The position numbers and the translations under genes are program-made. Under the pieces are notes generated by a model. The model did no database searches and was not told the origin of the DNA. It was given only the letters and a program-made list of their open reading frames with translations. From an uncultured Microbacterium sp. (GTDB lineage: Bacteria; Actinomycetota; Actinomycetes; Actinomycetales; Microbacteriaceae), in NCBI RefSeq assembly GCF_937927635.1, contig NZ_CALBRW010000045.1:1-64000 (forward strand): a stretch of DNA of 64,000 nucleotides. The letters run 5' to 3'. Position 1 is the first letter of the stretch; each line of letters starts with the position of its first letter. Below are positions 51,051 to 59,962 of this stretch, in pieces.

Positions 51051-51520
51051 GCCGCACCTCCTGCGACGAACGGCCAAGGCACCAGCAGCGCAGCGCCGGC
51101 GATGAGCCAGACGATGCGCACCCAGTCCTTCGAGCCTCGCGTGGCGACCAGCACGGCGGCGAACCACAGCGCAGGCGCCAGCACCGCCAGCCACAGCGCG
51201 CCCTGGTACAGGACCGCGGGAAGAGTGAACATCACAGGCGCCTGCATCCGCACGCCGCCGATGAGCCAGCCGATCGTGAACAGCAGGTAGATGCCGCCGA
51301 GGATACCCAGCAGCAGGAGCGTCACCGTTCCCACACCGCCCGGCTCATCACCGGCATCCGCCTCGGCATCCGCCACGACGTCGGCGGCAGAGTCGGCGGA
51401 TGCGGGGACTGCGGGCTTCAGCGCCGGCGCGGGCTCGCGGCGGCGCGCCTCGGGACGCCGTGCCTCGAGCGCGTCGTCACCGTCCCAGCTCAGGGCGTCG
51501 TCGTCGCCATCGGAATTCAT
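51047..51520 (-). CDS. Membrane protein of unknown function
   Basis: The protein is 157 residues. A hydrophilic, acidic and Ala/Pro-rich first 65 residues precede four predicted membrane segments (VTLLLLGILGGIYLLFTIGW onward). It is coupled to the 50712 gene by an ATGA overlap. ATG at 51520. Confidence 0.65.
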   Translation of the reverse strand: MNSDGDDDALSWDGDDALEARRPEARRREPAPALKPAVPASADSAADVVADAEADAGDEPGGVGTVTLLLLGILGGIYLLFTIGWLIGGVRMQAPVMFTLPAVLYQGALWLAVLAPALWFAAVLVATRGSKDWVRIVWLIAGAALLVPWPFVAGGAA

Positions 51521-51591
51521 GTCTCCAGCGTACCGACGCGCGCCGACCCCTCCCACTAGGCTCGGGGTCGACACCACATCGGGAGGACATC

Positions 51592-52521
51592 GTGGCAGAG
51601 AGCAAGAAGAAGGCCGTGCAGCCGGATGCTGGGGCATCTGCCGAGGCGCCGGCCGGCTGGGTGCCGACCGCGGAGGCCAAGCAGAAGGCAACCACGTTCC
51701 GCTGGATCGCCGTCGCGCTGTGGGTGCTGGCGATCGCCGGTGAGGCCGTCGGGATCTTCTGGCTGCTGCGCCAGCGCGTCGTCACGGGCAAGACCGGCGA
51801 GCTCGTCCGCAACACCGACACCGGCCTCTTGGAGCCGCAGGGCACCACGACCTTCCCGCAGTGGGCGTTCATCTCTCTGCTGGTGCTGCTGGTCGTCATC
51901 GCCGCACTGTCGATCACGGGCTCGATCCTGTGGAAGAAGGCCAACCGCCTCGACCCCGCCCGCAGGTCCGACACCGTGCGGTTCTTCGTGCAGAACCAGC
52001 TCGGCGCCATCATCGCGATCATCGCCTTCGTGCCGCTGATCGTGATGGTCTTCCTCAACAAGGACATGAGCAAGGGGCAGAAGACCACCGCCGGTATCGT
52101 CGGCATCGTGCTGGCGCTGCTGGCCACCTACATGGGCATCGACCTGAAGCCCGCATCCGTCGAGCAGTACACCGCCGACCAGTCGGCCGTCATCCAGCTG
52201 CTCGGCCACGACGAGGTCTCCTGGGTCGCCGGCGGCTCGGTCTACCACGTGTGCGACCAGGTCTCCGACATCCAGACCGGCAGTGCCATCGAGACCGGAA
52301 CCACGGCGAAGGCCGTGGAGGCCGGCAAGACCCGACTGACGCTCAAGCTCAAGAGCGAGCTCGAGAAGTGCGGCCTGCCGGTGCCGGAGAACGTCGCGGA
52401 GATCACCGACGCGCTCCGGCAGACGCAGGACGGTCAGACGGCGACACTCCCGGCTCCGGTCTGGGGCGAAGGCGTCACCCCGCCGATCGACATCAAGGAT
52501 GCCGCGCCCGCGGCGAACTGA
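51592..52521 (+). CDS. Membrane protein of unknown function, GTG start
   Basis: The protein is 309 residues. Four membrane helices lie at about 37-180 (WIAVALWVLAIAGEAVGIFW, WAFISLLVLLVVIAALSI, AIIAIIAFVPLIVMVF, TAGIVGIVLALLATYMGI), followed by an extracytoplasmic-like C-terminal part with VYHVCDQVSD. Start GTG at 51592 behind GGGAGGAC. No family name known to me. It is divergent from the two small membrane proteins. Confidence 0.7.
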   Translation: MAESKKKAVQPDAGASAEAPAGWVPTAEAKQKATTFRWIAVALWVLAIAGEAVGIFWLLRQRVVTGKTGELVRNTDTGLLEPQGTTTFPQWAFISLLVLLVVIAALSITGSILWKKANRLDPARRSDTVRFFVQNQLGAIIAIIAFVPLIVMVFLNKDMSKGQKTTAGIVGIVLALLATYMGIDLKPASVEQYTADQSAVIQLLGHDEVSWVAGGSVYHVCDQVSDIQTGSAIETGTTAKAVEAGKTRLTLKLKSELEKCGLPVPENVAEITDALRQTQDGQTATLPAPVWGEGVTPPIDIKDAAPAAN

Positions 52522-52547
52522 CACTCCCCGGCGATCGCCAGGACGAC

Positions 52548-52581
52548 GAGCGCGCCTCCCGGGCACCCGGGAGGCGCGCTC
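52548..52581 (+). terminator. 16-bp perfect stem terminator
   Basis: GAGCGCGCCTCCCGGG at 52548-52563 pairs fully with 52566-52581, with only 2 bases in the loop. It follows the 51592 gene and precedes the iron-box promoter region. Confidence 0.8.
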
Positions 52582-52616
52582 TCGTCTGCGCGATGCCGAA
52601 AGCGACGACTTCAGGT

Positions 52617-52635
52617 TTAGGCTTGCCTTACCTAC
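52617..52635 (+). promoter_or_regulatory. DtxR/IdeR-type iron box
   Basis: TTAGGCTTGCCTTACCTAC matches the 19-base DtxR/IdeR consensus (TTAGGTTAGSCTAACCTAA) at 15 positions. It lies 47 bases before the start of the ferric-iron binding protein gene, so iron-loaded DtxR-type repressor probably silences the transporter. Confidence 0.75.
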
Positions 52636-52681
52636 ACTTGATACGGCGCAGTCGCGCCGCTCCCCTCACCGAAGGAACAAC

Positions 52682-53725
52682 GTGAACCGTCGTCTTCGCA
52701 TGCTCTCCGCCACCGCCGCGGCAGCCGTCGCCGCCCTGACCCTCGCGGCGTGCAGTGCCTCGCCCGCCGCTCCGGGATCCTCGACTCCCGCGGCAGACGA
52801 GACCATCACCGTGTACAACGCACAGCACGAGACGCTGACCAAGGAATGGATCGACGCGTTCACCGCGGAGACCGGCATCACCGTGAACGTGCGCAACGGC
52901 GACGACACCGAGATGTCGAACCAGATCATCGCCGAGGGATCGCACTCCCCCGCCGACGTGTTCCTCACCGAGAACTCCCCCTCGATGACAGCCGTCGAGA
53001 AGGCCGGGCTGTTCACCTCTCCGGGCGATGCGGCGCTGAAGAACGTGCCCGAGCAGTACCGCCCCTCTTCCGAGAAGTGGGTCGGCATCGCCGCCCGCTC
53101 CACGGTGTTCGCCTACAACACCACCAAGCTCACCGAGGCGCAGCTGCCGAAGTCACTGATGGATCTGTCCGACCCGGCATGGAAGGGCCGCTGGGCGGCA
53201 TCCCCCTCCGGCGCCGACTTCCAGGCCATCGTGTCCGCATTGGTCCAGTTGAAGGGCGCCGACGCCGCCGAGAGCTGGCTGAAGGCCATGAAGACCAACT
53301 CCGTCGCCTACAAGGGCAACTCCACCGCCATGAAGGCCGTCAACGCCGGTGAGGTCGACGGGGCGATCATCTACCACTACTACTGGTTCGGCGACCAGGC
53401 TGCCACCGGCGAGAACTCGAACAACGTCAAGCTGCACTACTTCAAGAACCAGGACCCGGGCGCCTTCGTCTCCATCTCCGGCGGTGGCGTGCTCAAGTCC
53501 AGCCAGCACAAGGCCGCCGCACAGGAGTTCCTCGCGTTCATCACCGGCAAGAAGGGCCAGGAGGTGCTGGAGAACGGCACGTCCTTCGAGTACCCGGTCG
53601 GCTCCGATGTGCCCGCCAACTCCAAGCTCGTGCCGCTGGCCGATCTGGATGCTCCCACGATCGACCCGGCGACGCTGAACTCCAAGCAGGTGACCGACCT
53701 GATGACCCAGGCCGGTCTGATCTAA
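52682..53725 (+). CDS. Iron ABC transporter substrate-binding lipoprotein (FbpA-like)
   Basis: The protein is 347 residues. Lipobox LTLAAC (Cys 24). ITVYNAQHETLTKEWIDAF and DVFLTENSPSM are typical of the family. The tyrosine pair in IIYHYYWFGDQ matches the Fe(III)-binding tyrosines of FbpA-like proteins. GTG start at 52682 behind GAAGGAAC. It is first in the operon with permease and ATPase and is preceded by an iron box. Confidence 0.88.
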   Translation: MNRRLRMLSATAAAAVAALTLAACSASPAAPGSSTPAADETITVYNAQHETLTKEWIDAFTAETGITVNVRNGDDTEMSNQIIAEGSHSPADVFLTENSPSMTAVEKAGLFTSPGDAALKNVPEQYRPSSEKWVGIAARSTVFAYNTTKLTEAQLPKSLMDLSDPAWKGRWAASPSGADFQAIVSALVQLKGADAAESWLKAMKTNSVAYKGNSTAMKAVNAGEVDGAIIYHYYWFGDQAATGENSNNVKLHYFKNQDPGAFVSISGGGVLKSSQHKAAAQEFLAFITGKKGQEVLENGTSFEYPVGSDVPANSKLVPLADLDAPTIDPATLNSKQVTDLMTQAGLI

Positions 53726-53775
53726 GGCGCACGCTCATCACCACCACCGCCGCGGAGAGGGCGGACGGCGCCGGA

Positions 53776-55308
53776 GTGCGCCGCCCACCCCTCGGCGTCA
53801 TGCTCGCCGGCGTCGTCGTCGCCGCGCTGTCGCTGCTTCCGCTGATCTTCGTGATCACGACGGCCGTGCAGATCGGCTGGGACGAGTCGGTCGCGCTCAT
53901 CTTCCGCCCGAGGGTCGGCGAGCTTCTGACCAACACCGTGCTGCTGGTCGCGCTGGCGGTGCCGCTTTCGATCGTGCTGGGCGTGGGCGGCGCGTGGCTG
54001 GTCGAGCGGACGGATCTCGCCGGCCGCGGAGTCTGGGGTGCGGTGCTGGCGATGCCGCTGGCCATCCCCGCGTTCGTGAACTCCTACGCCTGGGTGAGCG
54101 TCATCCCGTCCATGGCGGGTCTGGCCTCGGGCGTGCTGCTGTCGACGCTGTCGTACTTCCCGCTGGTGTACTTCCCCGTGCGGGCGGCCCTCGCAGGACT
54201 GGACCCCGCTCTCGAGCAGACCGCTGCGAGCCTGGGCCGCGGCCCGGTGCGGGTGTTCTTCGGCACGGTGATCCCGCAGCTGCGCCTGGCGCTGCTCGGC
54301 GGGGCGCTGCTGGTGGGCCTGCACCTGCTGAGCGAGTACGGCGCCTTCGCGCTGATCCGCTTCGACACCTTCACCACGGCGATCATGGATCAGTACCGCT
54401 CCACGTTCAACGGCTCGGCGGGCAGCATGCTCGCCGGCGTGCTCACCCTGCTGTGCCTGGCGCTGCTGGTGCTGGAGAGCCGGGCCCGCGGGCGAGCACG
54501 GTACGCGAGGATCGGCTCCGGCACGGTGGCGCCGCCCACGCTCGCGCGGCTGGGTCCGTGGCATGCTCCGGCTCAGCTGGGGATGGTGATCGTCGCGGGC
54601 CTCTCGCTGGGTGTGCCGGCCGTGGTCATCGGCGGGTGGCTGGTCCACGGCGGCGCCGGAGTCTGGCAGGCGCCCGAGCTGGTCTCCTCGCTGATGCAGA
54701 CCCTGGGTCTCGCTCTCGGCGGCGGCATCCTGACGGTCATCGCGGCGTTTCCGCTGTCGTGGCTGGCAGTGCGGTATCCCGGGCGGATGAGCAGGATGCT
54801 GGAGCGCACCAACTACTTCACCAGCTCCATGCCCGGCATCGTGCTGGCCCTCGCCCTGGTGACCGTGTCGCTGGCATTCGTGCCGGCGGTGTACCAGACC
54901 GCACTGCTGCTGATGATCGCCTACGCGCTGCTGTATCTGCCGCGCGCGCTGGTACCGCTGCAGGCCGGCATCGCGCAGGCGCCGCCGCAGCTGGAGGAGG
55001 CCGCGCAGGCGCTGGGGCGCACGCCGGCACGCGCGTTCCTCAGCGTGACGCTGCGTCTGGTCGCCCCCTCGACGGCTGCCGCGCTGGCGCTGGTGTTCCT
55101 GGCCATCGCCGGCGAGCTGACCGCCACTCTGCTGCTGTCCCCCATCGGCGTGCAGACGCTGGCCACCAGGTTCTGGAGCCTGTCCAGCGAGATCGACTTC
55201 GCCGGCGCCGCACCCTACGCGCTGCTGCTGATCCTGCTGTCGGCACCCATGACGTACCTGCTGTTCCGGCAGTCCACGACCATCTCGAACACGAAGGCGA
55301 CCAGCTGA
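53776..55308 (+). CDS. Iron ABC transporter permease (fused two-domain)
   Basis: The protein is 510 residues with about 12 membrane helices. Two permease loops (EAA motifs) are readable: EQTAASLGRGPVRVFFGTVI and EEAAQALGRTPARAFLSVTL. This fused form is typical of FbpB-type ferric transporters. GTG at 53776 is the only start before the first helix. The stop overlaps the ATPase start (TGATG). Confidence 0.88.
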   Translation: MRRPPLGVMLAGVVVAALSLLPLIFVITTAVQIGWDESVALIFRPRVGELLTNTVLLVALAVPLSIVLGVGGAWLVERTDLAGRGVWGAVLAMPLAIPAFVNSYAWVSVIPSMAGLASGVLLSTLSYFPLVYFPVRAALAGLDPALEQTAASLGRGPVRVFFGTVIPQLRLALLGGALLVGLHLLSEYGAFALIRFDTFTTAIMDQYRSTFNGSAGSMLAGVLTLLCLALLVLESRARGRARYARIGSGTVAPPTLARLGPWHAPAQLGMVIVAGLSLGVPAVVIGGWLVHGGAGVWQAPELVSSLMQTLGLALGGGILTVIAAFPLSWLAVRYPGRMSRMLERTNYFTSSMPGIVLALALVTVSLAFVPAVYQTALLLMIAYALLYLPRALVPLQAGIAQAPPQLEEAAQALGRTPARAFLSVTLRLVAPSTAAALALVFLAIAGELTATLLLSPIGVQTLATRFWSLSSEIDFAGAAPYALLLILLSAPMTYLLFRQSTTISNTKATS

Positions 55309-56432
55309 TGACCGCGCGCAATCTCGGATCCATCGGCGCCGTGCCCACACCGGGGACCGGCTCCATCCCCACGGCGCACCTGCTGGTCGAGGGCGTCACC
55401 GCCTCCTATGGCGGTCGCGAGGTGCTGCACGGTGTGAACCTGGCCGTGCAGCAGGGCGGCACCACGGCGATCGTCGGTGCTTCGGGGTCGGGCAAGACGA
55501 CTCTGCTGCGGGTGATCGCCGGCTTCACACGACCCGACAGCGGCCAGGTGCGCCTGGGCGACACGCAGGTCGCCGGCCCCGGGGCGCCGTGGGTGCCCGT
55601 GCATCGTCGCGGCATCGGGTACGTCACGCAGGACGGCGGTCTGTTCCCGCATCTGACCGTCGCACGCAACATCGCGTTCGGTCTGGACCATCTGAGCCGC
55701 ACCGCGCGCCGAGACCGCGTGCACGACCTCCTCGACCTCGTCTCCCTGCCCCAGGACTTCGCGACCCGCCGGCCCGACCAGCTCTCCGGCGGCCAGCAGC
55801 AGCGCGTGGCCATCGCTCGCGCGCTGGCCCGCGAGCCCGAGCTGATGCTGCTGGACGAGCCGTTCTCCGCGCTGGACACCGGGCTGCGCGCCGCCACCCG
55901 CCGTGCGGTGTCGGAGATCCTCGCCCTGGCCGGCACCACGGCAATCCTCGTCACCCACGACCAGTCCGAGGCGCTGAGCTTCGCCGATCAGGTCGCGGTG
56001 ATGCGCGACGGCGAGCTGGTGCAGACCGGGCATCCGTTCGTCGTGTACACCCGCCCGGTCGACCGCGGCGTGGCGGAGTTCCTCGGCGAGGCCATCGTGC
56101 TGGACGCCTGGCTGGACGGCTCCCTGGCGTCGTGCGCCCTCGGCTTCGTGCCGGTGCGCAACCCGCCGGTGCAGGGACGCGTGCAGCTCATGCTGCGCCC
56201 CGAGCAGGTGCAGATCGTCGCGAACTCCCCCGTCCGAGGCACCGTCGAGGACGGCATCTACTTCGGCGCGGAGAGCTCGGTGCGCATCCATCTGGAACCC
56301 AGGGCGGATGCCGATCCCCGGCTGCCCCCGGACGCCCCCAGCATCACGATCCGGCACTGGAACACGGCGCTCACACGCCCGGGTCGCCATGTCGCGCTGC
56401 GCGTGGTCGGCGAGGGCGTCGTGCTGCAGTAG
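55308..56432 (+). CDS. Iron ABC transporter ATP-binding protein
   Basis: The protein is 374 residues. Walker A GASGSGKTT, signature LSGGQQQRVAIARAL, Walker B LMLLDEPFSALD and the switch His in ILVTHDQSEAL are intact. A C-terminal TOBE-like regulatory domain follows (from about 265, LMLRPEQVQIV). It energises the preceding permease. One-base overlap with it. Confidence 0.92.
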   Translation: MTARNLGSIGAVPTPGTGSIPTAHLLVEGVTASYGGREVLHGVNLAVQQGGTTAIVGASGSGKTTLLRVIAGFTRPDSGQVRLGDTQVAGPGAPWVPVHRRGIGYVTQDGGLFPHLTVARNIAFGLDHLSRTARRDRVHDLLDLVSLPQDFATRRPDQLSGGQQQRVAIARALAREPELMLLDEPFSALDTGLRAATRRAVSEILALAGTTAILVTHDQSEALSFADQVAVMRDGELVQTGHPFVVYTRPVDRGVAEFLGEAIVLDAWLDGSLASCALGFVPVRNPPVQGRVQLMLRPEQVQIVANSPVRGTVEDGIYFGAESSVRIHLEPRADADPRLPPDAPSITIRHWNTALTRPGRHVALRVVGEGVVLQ

Positions 56433-56462
56433 CGATCGCGGCATCCACCGCTCCGACAACGC

Positions 56463-56498
56463 CGAAGGGCGCCCCGGTGGAATCCGGGGCGCCCTTCG
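56463..56498. terminator. Bidirectional 15-bp stem terminator between the iron operon and ilvC
   Basis: GAAGGGCGCCCCGG at 56464-56477 pairs with CCGGGGCGCCCTTC at 56484-56497, plus one flanking pair, with a 6-base loop. Both converging transcripts end here. Confidence 0.8.
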
Positions 56499-56513
56499 TG
56501 TGAGGTGCGATGA

Positions 56514-57542
56514 TCAGCGCGCAGCGCTGCCCTCGACGTAGTCCTCGTCGTTCTGCTTCCAGGCGAACAGCGCGCGCAGCTCCTTGCCGGTGGCCTCGAT
56601 CTGGTGACCCTGCTCCTTCTCGCGAAGGGCCAGGAACTCCTTGGCGCCGTTGTCCTGGTCGTCGATGAAGCGCTTGGCGAACGCACCGGACTGGATGTCG
56701 CCCAGCACCTCCTTCATGCGCGCCTTGACGCCGGCGTCGATGATGCGGGGACCGGAGACGTAGTCGCCGAACTCGGCGGTGTCGGAGATCGACCAGCGCT
56801 GCTTGGCGATGCCGCCCTCCCACATCAGGTCGACGATGAGCTTGAGCTCGTGCAGCACCTCGAAGTAGGCGATCTGCGGCTGGTAGCCGGCCTCGACGAG
56901 GGTCTCGAAGCCGGCCTGCACCAGGTGGCTCACGCCGCCGCACAGCACGGCCTGCTCGCCGAACAGGTCGGTCTCGGTCTCCTCCGTGAAGGTCGTCTTG
57001 ATGACGCCGGCGCGGGTGCCGCCGATGCCCTTGGCGTAGGACAGCGTCAGCGGCCAGGCGTTGCCGGACGCGTCGCGCTCGACGCCCACGACATCCGGGG
57101 TGCCGCGGCCGGCGACGAACTCGCGTCGCACGGTGTGGCCGGGGGCCTTCGGGGCGACGAGGATGACGTCCACGCCCTCGGGCGCGTCGATGTAGCCGAA
57201 GCGGATGTTGAAGCCGTGCGCGAAGGCCAGCGCCTTGCCGGGCTTCAGGTGCTCCTTGATCGACTCGTTGTAGATGGTGCGCTGGGTCTGGTCCGGCGCG
57301 AGGATCATGATGACGTCGGCCCAGTCGGCGGCGTCGGCGACGGACTTGACCGGGAAGCCGGCCTCCTCCGCCTTCGCGATCGACTTGGAGCCCTCCTTGA
57401 GGGCGATGGCGACCTCGACGCCCGAGTCGCGCAGGTTCATCGCGTGCGCGTGGCCCTGGGAGCCGTAGCCGACGATGGCGACCTTCTTGCTCTGGATGAT
57501 CGAGAGGTCAGCGTCGTCGTCGTAGAAGATCTCGGTGCTCAC
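56514..57542 (-). CDS. ilvC: Ketol-acid reductoisomerase
   Basis: The protein is 342 residues, class I. GYGSQGHAHAMNLRDSG is the NADPH site, and APKAPGHTVRREF and EVLHELKLIVDLMWEGG carry the Mg-binding acidic residues. It isomerises and reduces acetolactate or acetohydroxybutyrate. GTG start at 57542 with AAGGAGAAAC upstream. Last gene of ilvDBNC. Confidence 0.97.
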   Translation of the reverse strand: MSTEIFYDDDADLSIIQSKKVAIVGYGSQGHAHAMNLRDSGVEVAIALKEGSKSIAKAEEAGFPVKSVADAADWADVIMILAPDQTQRTIYNESIKEHLKPGKALAFAHGFNIRFGYIDAPEGVDVILVAPKAPGHTVRREFVAGRGTPDVVGVERDASGNAWPLTLSYAKGIGGTRAGVIKTTFTEETETDLFGEQAVLCGGVSHLVQAGFETLVEAGYQPQIAYFEVLHELKLIVDLMWEGGIAKQRWSISDTAEFGDYVSGPRIIDAGVKARMKEVLGDIQSGAFAKRFIDDQDNGAKEFLALREKEQGHQIEATGKELRALFAWKQNDEDYVEGSAAR

Positions 57543-57583
57543 GGTGTTGTTTCTCCTTGGTTGTGGTTTTGAAGTTCTGGGGG

Positions 57584-58093
57584 TCAGCCGCGCAGCACGC
57601 GCTCGGTGATGCTCTTGCCGCCGCGGCCGATGGCGACCAGGCCCGACTGGGCCAGCTCCTTGATGCCGAACGGCTCCAGCGCCCGCAGCAGCGCCTGCGC
57701 CTTGCCCTGGTCGCCGGTGACCTCGACCACCAGTGCGTCGGGCGCGTAGTCGACGACCGAGGCGCGGAACAGGTTGACGACCTCGAGCACGTTCGAGCGG
57801 GTGTTGTTGTCGGTGCGCACCTTGATGAGCATGTGCTCGCGCTGCACCGACGAGGACTGCTCGAGCTCGACGATCTTGATCAGGTTGATGAGCTTGTTCA
57901 GCTGCTTGGTGACCTGCTCGAGCGGCAGGTCCTCGACGTCGACGACGACGGTGATGCGCGAGATGCCGGGCACCTCGGTCACGCCCACGGCGAGCGACTC
58001 GATGTTGAAGCCGCGGCGGGCGAACAGCCCCGCCACGCGGGTCAGGATGCCGGGGGTGTCCTCCACCAGCAGGCTCAGCACATGCGATGCCAT
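57584..58093 (-). CDS. ilvN: Acetolactate synthase small (regulatory) subunit
   Basis: The protein is 169 residues with an N-terminal ACT domain (VLSLLVEDTPGILTRVAGLF, RGFNIESLAVG) for valine feedback and the C-terminal ALS_ss region (GDQGKAQALLRALEPFGIKE). It begins 3 bases after ilvB and is presumably cotranslated. Confidence 0.96.
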   Translation of the reverse strand: MASHVLSLLVEDTPGILTRVAGLFARRGFNIESLAVGVTEVPGISRITVVVDVEDLPLEQVTKQLNKLINLIKIVELEQSSSVQREHMLIKVRTDNNTRSNVLEVVNLFRASVVDYAPDALVVEVTGDQGKAQALLRALEPFGIKELAQSGLVAIGRGGKSITERVLRG

Positions 58094-58096
58094 GAT

Positions 58097-59902
58097 TCAG
58101 ATCTCCTGGTCGAAGGCCGGCGCGTGGTCGCGCGCGTACTGGACGTAGCTGTTGCTGACTCCCTGTGGCACCATCGGCCACACCATGGCATCCGCACTGA
58201 CGACGAAGTCGATCACCACCGGGCGGTCGTTCGTCTCCAGAGCGAGCTTGATCGCGGCGTCCACCTCGTCCTCGCTCTCCACGCGGATGGCGAGGCAGCC
58301 GTACGCCTCGGCGAGCTTGACGAAGTCGGGGATGCGGACCGTCCCCGCTCCCGTGTTCAGGTCGGTGTTGGAGTGGCGGCCGTCGTAGAACAGCGTCTGC
58401 CACTGGCGCACCATGCCCAGCGAGGAGTTGTTGATGATGGCGACCTTGATGGGGATGTTGTTGATGACGCAGGTCGCGAGCTCCTGATTGGTCATCTGGA
58501 AGCATCCGTCGCCGTCGATCGACCACACCACGCGGTCCGGCTCCGCGACCTTCGCGCCCATTGCGGCCGGCACGGAGTAGCCCATGGTGCCGGCACCGCC
58601 GGAGTTCAGCCACGAGTTGGGGCGCTCGTACTTGATGAACTGCGCGGCCCACATCTGGTGCTGGCCGACGCCCGCCGCGTACACGGCCTCGGGCCCTGTC
58701 AGCTCGCCGATGCGCTGGATGACGTACTGCGGCGACATCAGGCCGTCGGTGGGAGCCGTGAAGCCCAGCGGGAACTCTGACTTGAGCCCGTCGAGGTACG
58801 ACCACCACTCCTCGGTGTCGGGGCTGCCGCCCGAGAGCACGCTGCGGAACGCGGTGTCCAGGTCGACCAGCACGTCCTTCACATCGCCCACGATGGGAAC
58901 GTCGGCCGTGCGGATCTTGGAGATCTCGGCGGGGTCTATGTCCACGTGCACGATCTTGGCGTGCGGGGCGAACAGCTTCACCTTTCCGGTGACGCGGTCG
59001 TCGAACCGCGCGCCCAGCGAGACGATCAGGTCGGCCTCCTGCAGTGCCAGCACGGCCGGGACCGTGCCGTGCATGCCCGGCATGCCCAGGTGCTGCGGGT
59101 GCGAGTCGGGGAACGCGCCGCGGGCCATCAGCGTGGTGACCACGGGGGCGCCGGTGGACTCCGCCAGCACGCGCAGCTCCTGGGAGGCGTGACCGCGGAT
59201 CACGCCGCCGCCGACGTACAGCACCGGCTTCTTGGCCTCGGCGAGCAGGGTGGCCGCGGCCTGGATCTGCTTGCCGTGCGCCTTGGTCACCGGGCGGTAG
59301 CCGGGCAGGTCCATCTTCGGCGGCCAGTGGAAGGGCGCCAGCGCCTGCTGCGCGTCCTTCGTGATGTCCACGAGCACCGGACCGGGGCGACCCGTCGAGG
59401 CGATCTCGAAGGCCGCCGCGATGGCCCCGGGGATGTCCGCCGCGCGCTTGACCAGGAAGGAGTGCTTGGTGACCGGCATCGTGATGCCCACGATGTCGGC
59501 CTCCTGGAAGGCATCCGTTCCCATCAGCGTGGAGAAGACCTGACCGGTGATCGCGACCATCGGCACGGAATCCATGTACGCGTCGGCGATCGCGGTGACC
59601 AGGTTGGTCGCTCCAGGACCGGAGGTGGCGATGCACACACCGACCTTCCCGGATGCCGACGCGTATCCCTCCGCCGCGTGCCCGGCGCCCTGCTCGTGCC
59701 GGACGAGGATGTGCCGCAGGTTCGAGGCGTCCATCAGCGGGTCGTAGACCGGGAGGATCGCCCCGCCGGGGAGGCCGAACACGTCGGTCACGCCCAGATT
59801 CTCGAGCGACCGGACGACCGCCTCCGCTCCCGAGATCTCGGGAGCGGAAGCGGAGCGAGCCGGCGGCCGCGGCACGGCGGTTGCGGAGTCGGGAGGAGTC
59901 AT
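58097..59902 (-). CDS. ilvB: Acetolactate synthase large subunit
   Basis: The protein is 601 residues. It has the three thiamine-diphosphate enzyme domains: GAEAVVRSLENLGVTDVFGLPGG and the activating Glu region VRHEQGAGHAAEGYA, the FAD-linked middle, and WSIDGDGCFQMTNQELAT with the GDG...N motif binding Mg-ThDP. First common step of valine and isoleucine synthesis. ATG at 59902 with AGGAAAG. Confidence 0.97.
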   Translation of the reverse strand: MTPPDSATAVPRPPARSASAPEISGAEAVVRSLENLGVTDVFGLPGGAILPVYDPLMDASNLRHILVRHEQGAGHAAEGYASASGKVGVCIATSGPGATNLVTAIADAYMDSVPMVAITGQVFSTLMGTDAFQEADIVGITMPVTKHSFLVKRAADIPGAIAAAFEIASTGRPGPVLVDITKDAQQALAPFHWPPKMDLPGYRPVTKAHGKQIQAAATLLAEAKKPVLYVGGGVIRGHASQELRVLAESTGAPVVTTLMARGAFPDSHPQHLGMPGMHGTVPAVLALQEADLIVSLGARFDDRVTGKVKLFAPHAKIVHVDIDPAEISKIRTADVPIVGDVKDVLVDLDTAFRSVLSGGSPDTEEWWSYLDGLKSEFPLGFTAPTDGLMSPQYVIQRIGELTGPEAVYAAGVGQHQMWAAQFIKYERPNSWLNSGGAGTMGYSVPAAMGAKVAEPDRVVWSIDGDGCFQMTNQELATCVINNIPIKVAIINNSSLGMVRQWQTLFYDGRHSNTDLNTGAGTVRIPDFVKLAEAYGCLAIRVESEDEVDAAIKLALETNDRPVVIDFVVSADAMVWPMVPQGVSNSYVQYARDHAPAFDQEI

Positions 59903-59962
59903 GTCTTTCCTAGATGATCTGATGGATTTCGAAGCCGGCTCGGCGGGGGCGGCGATCGAGGA

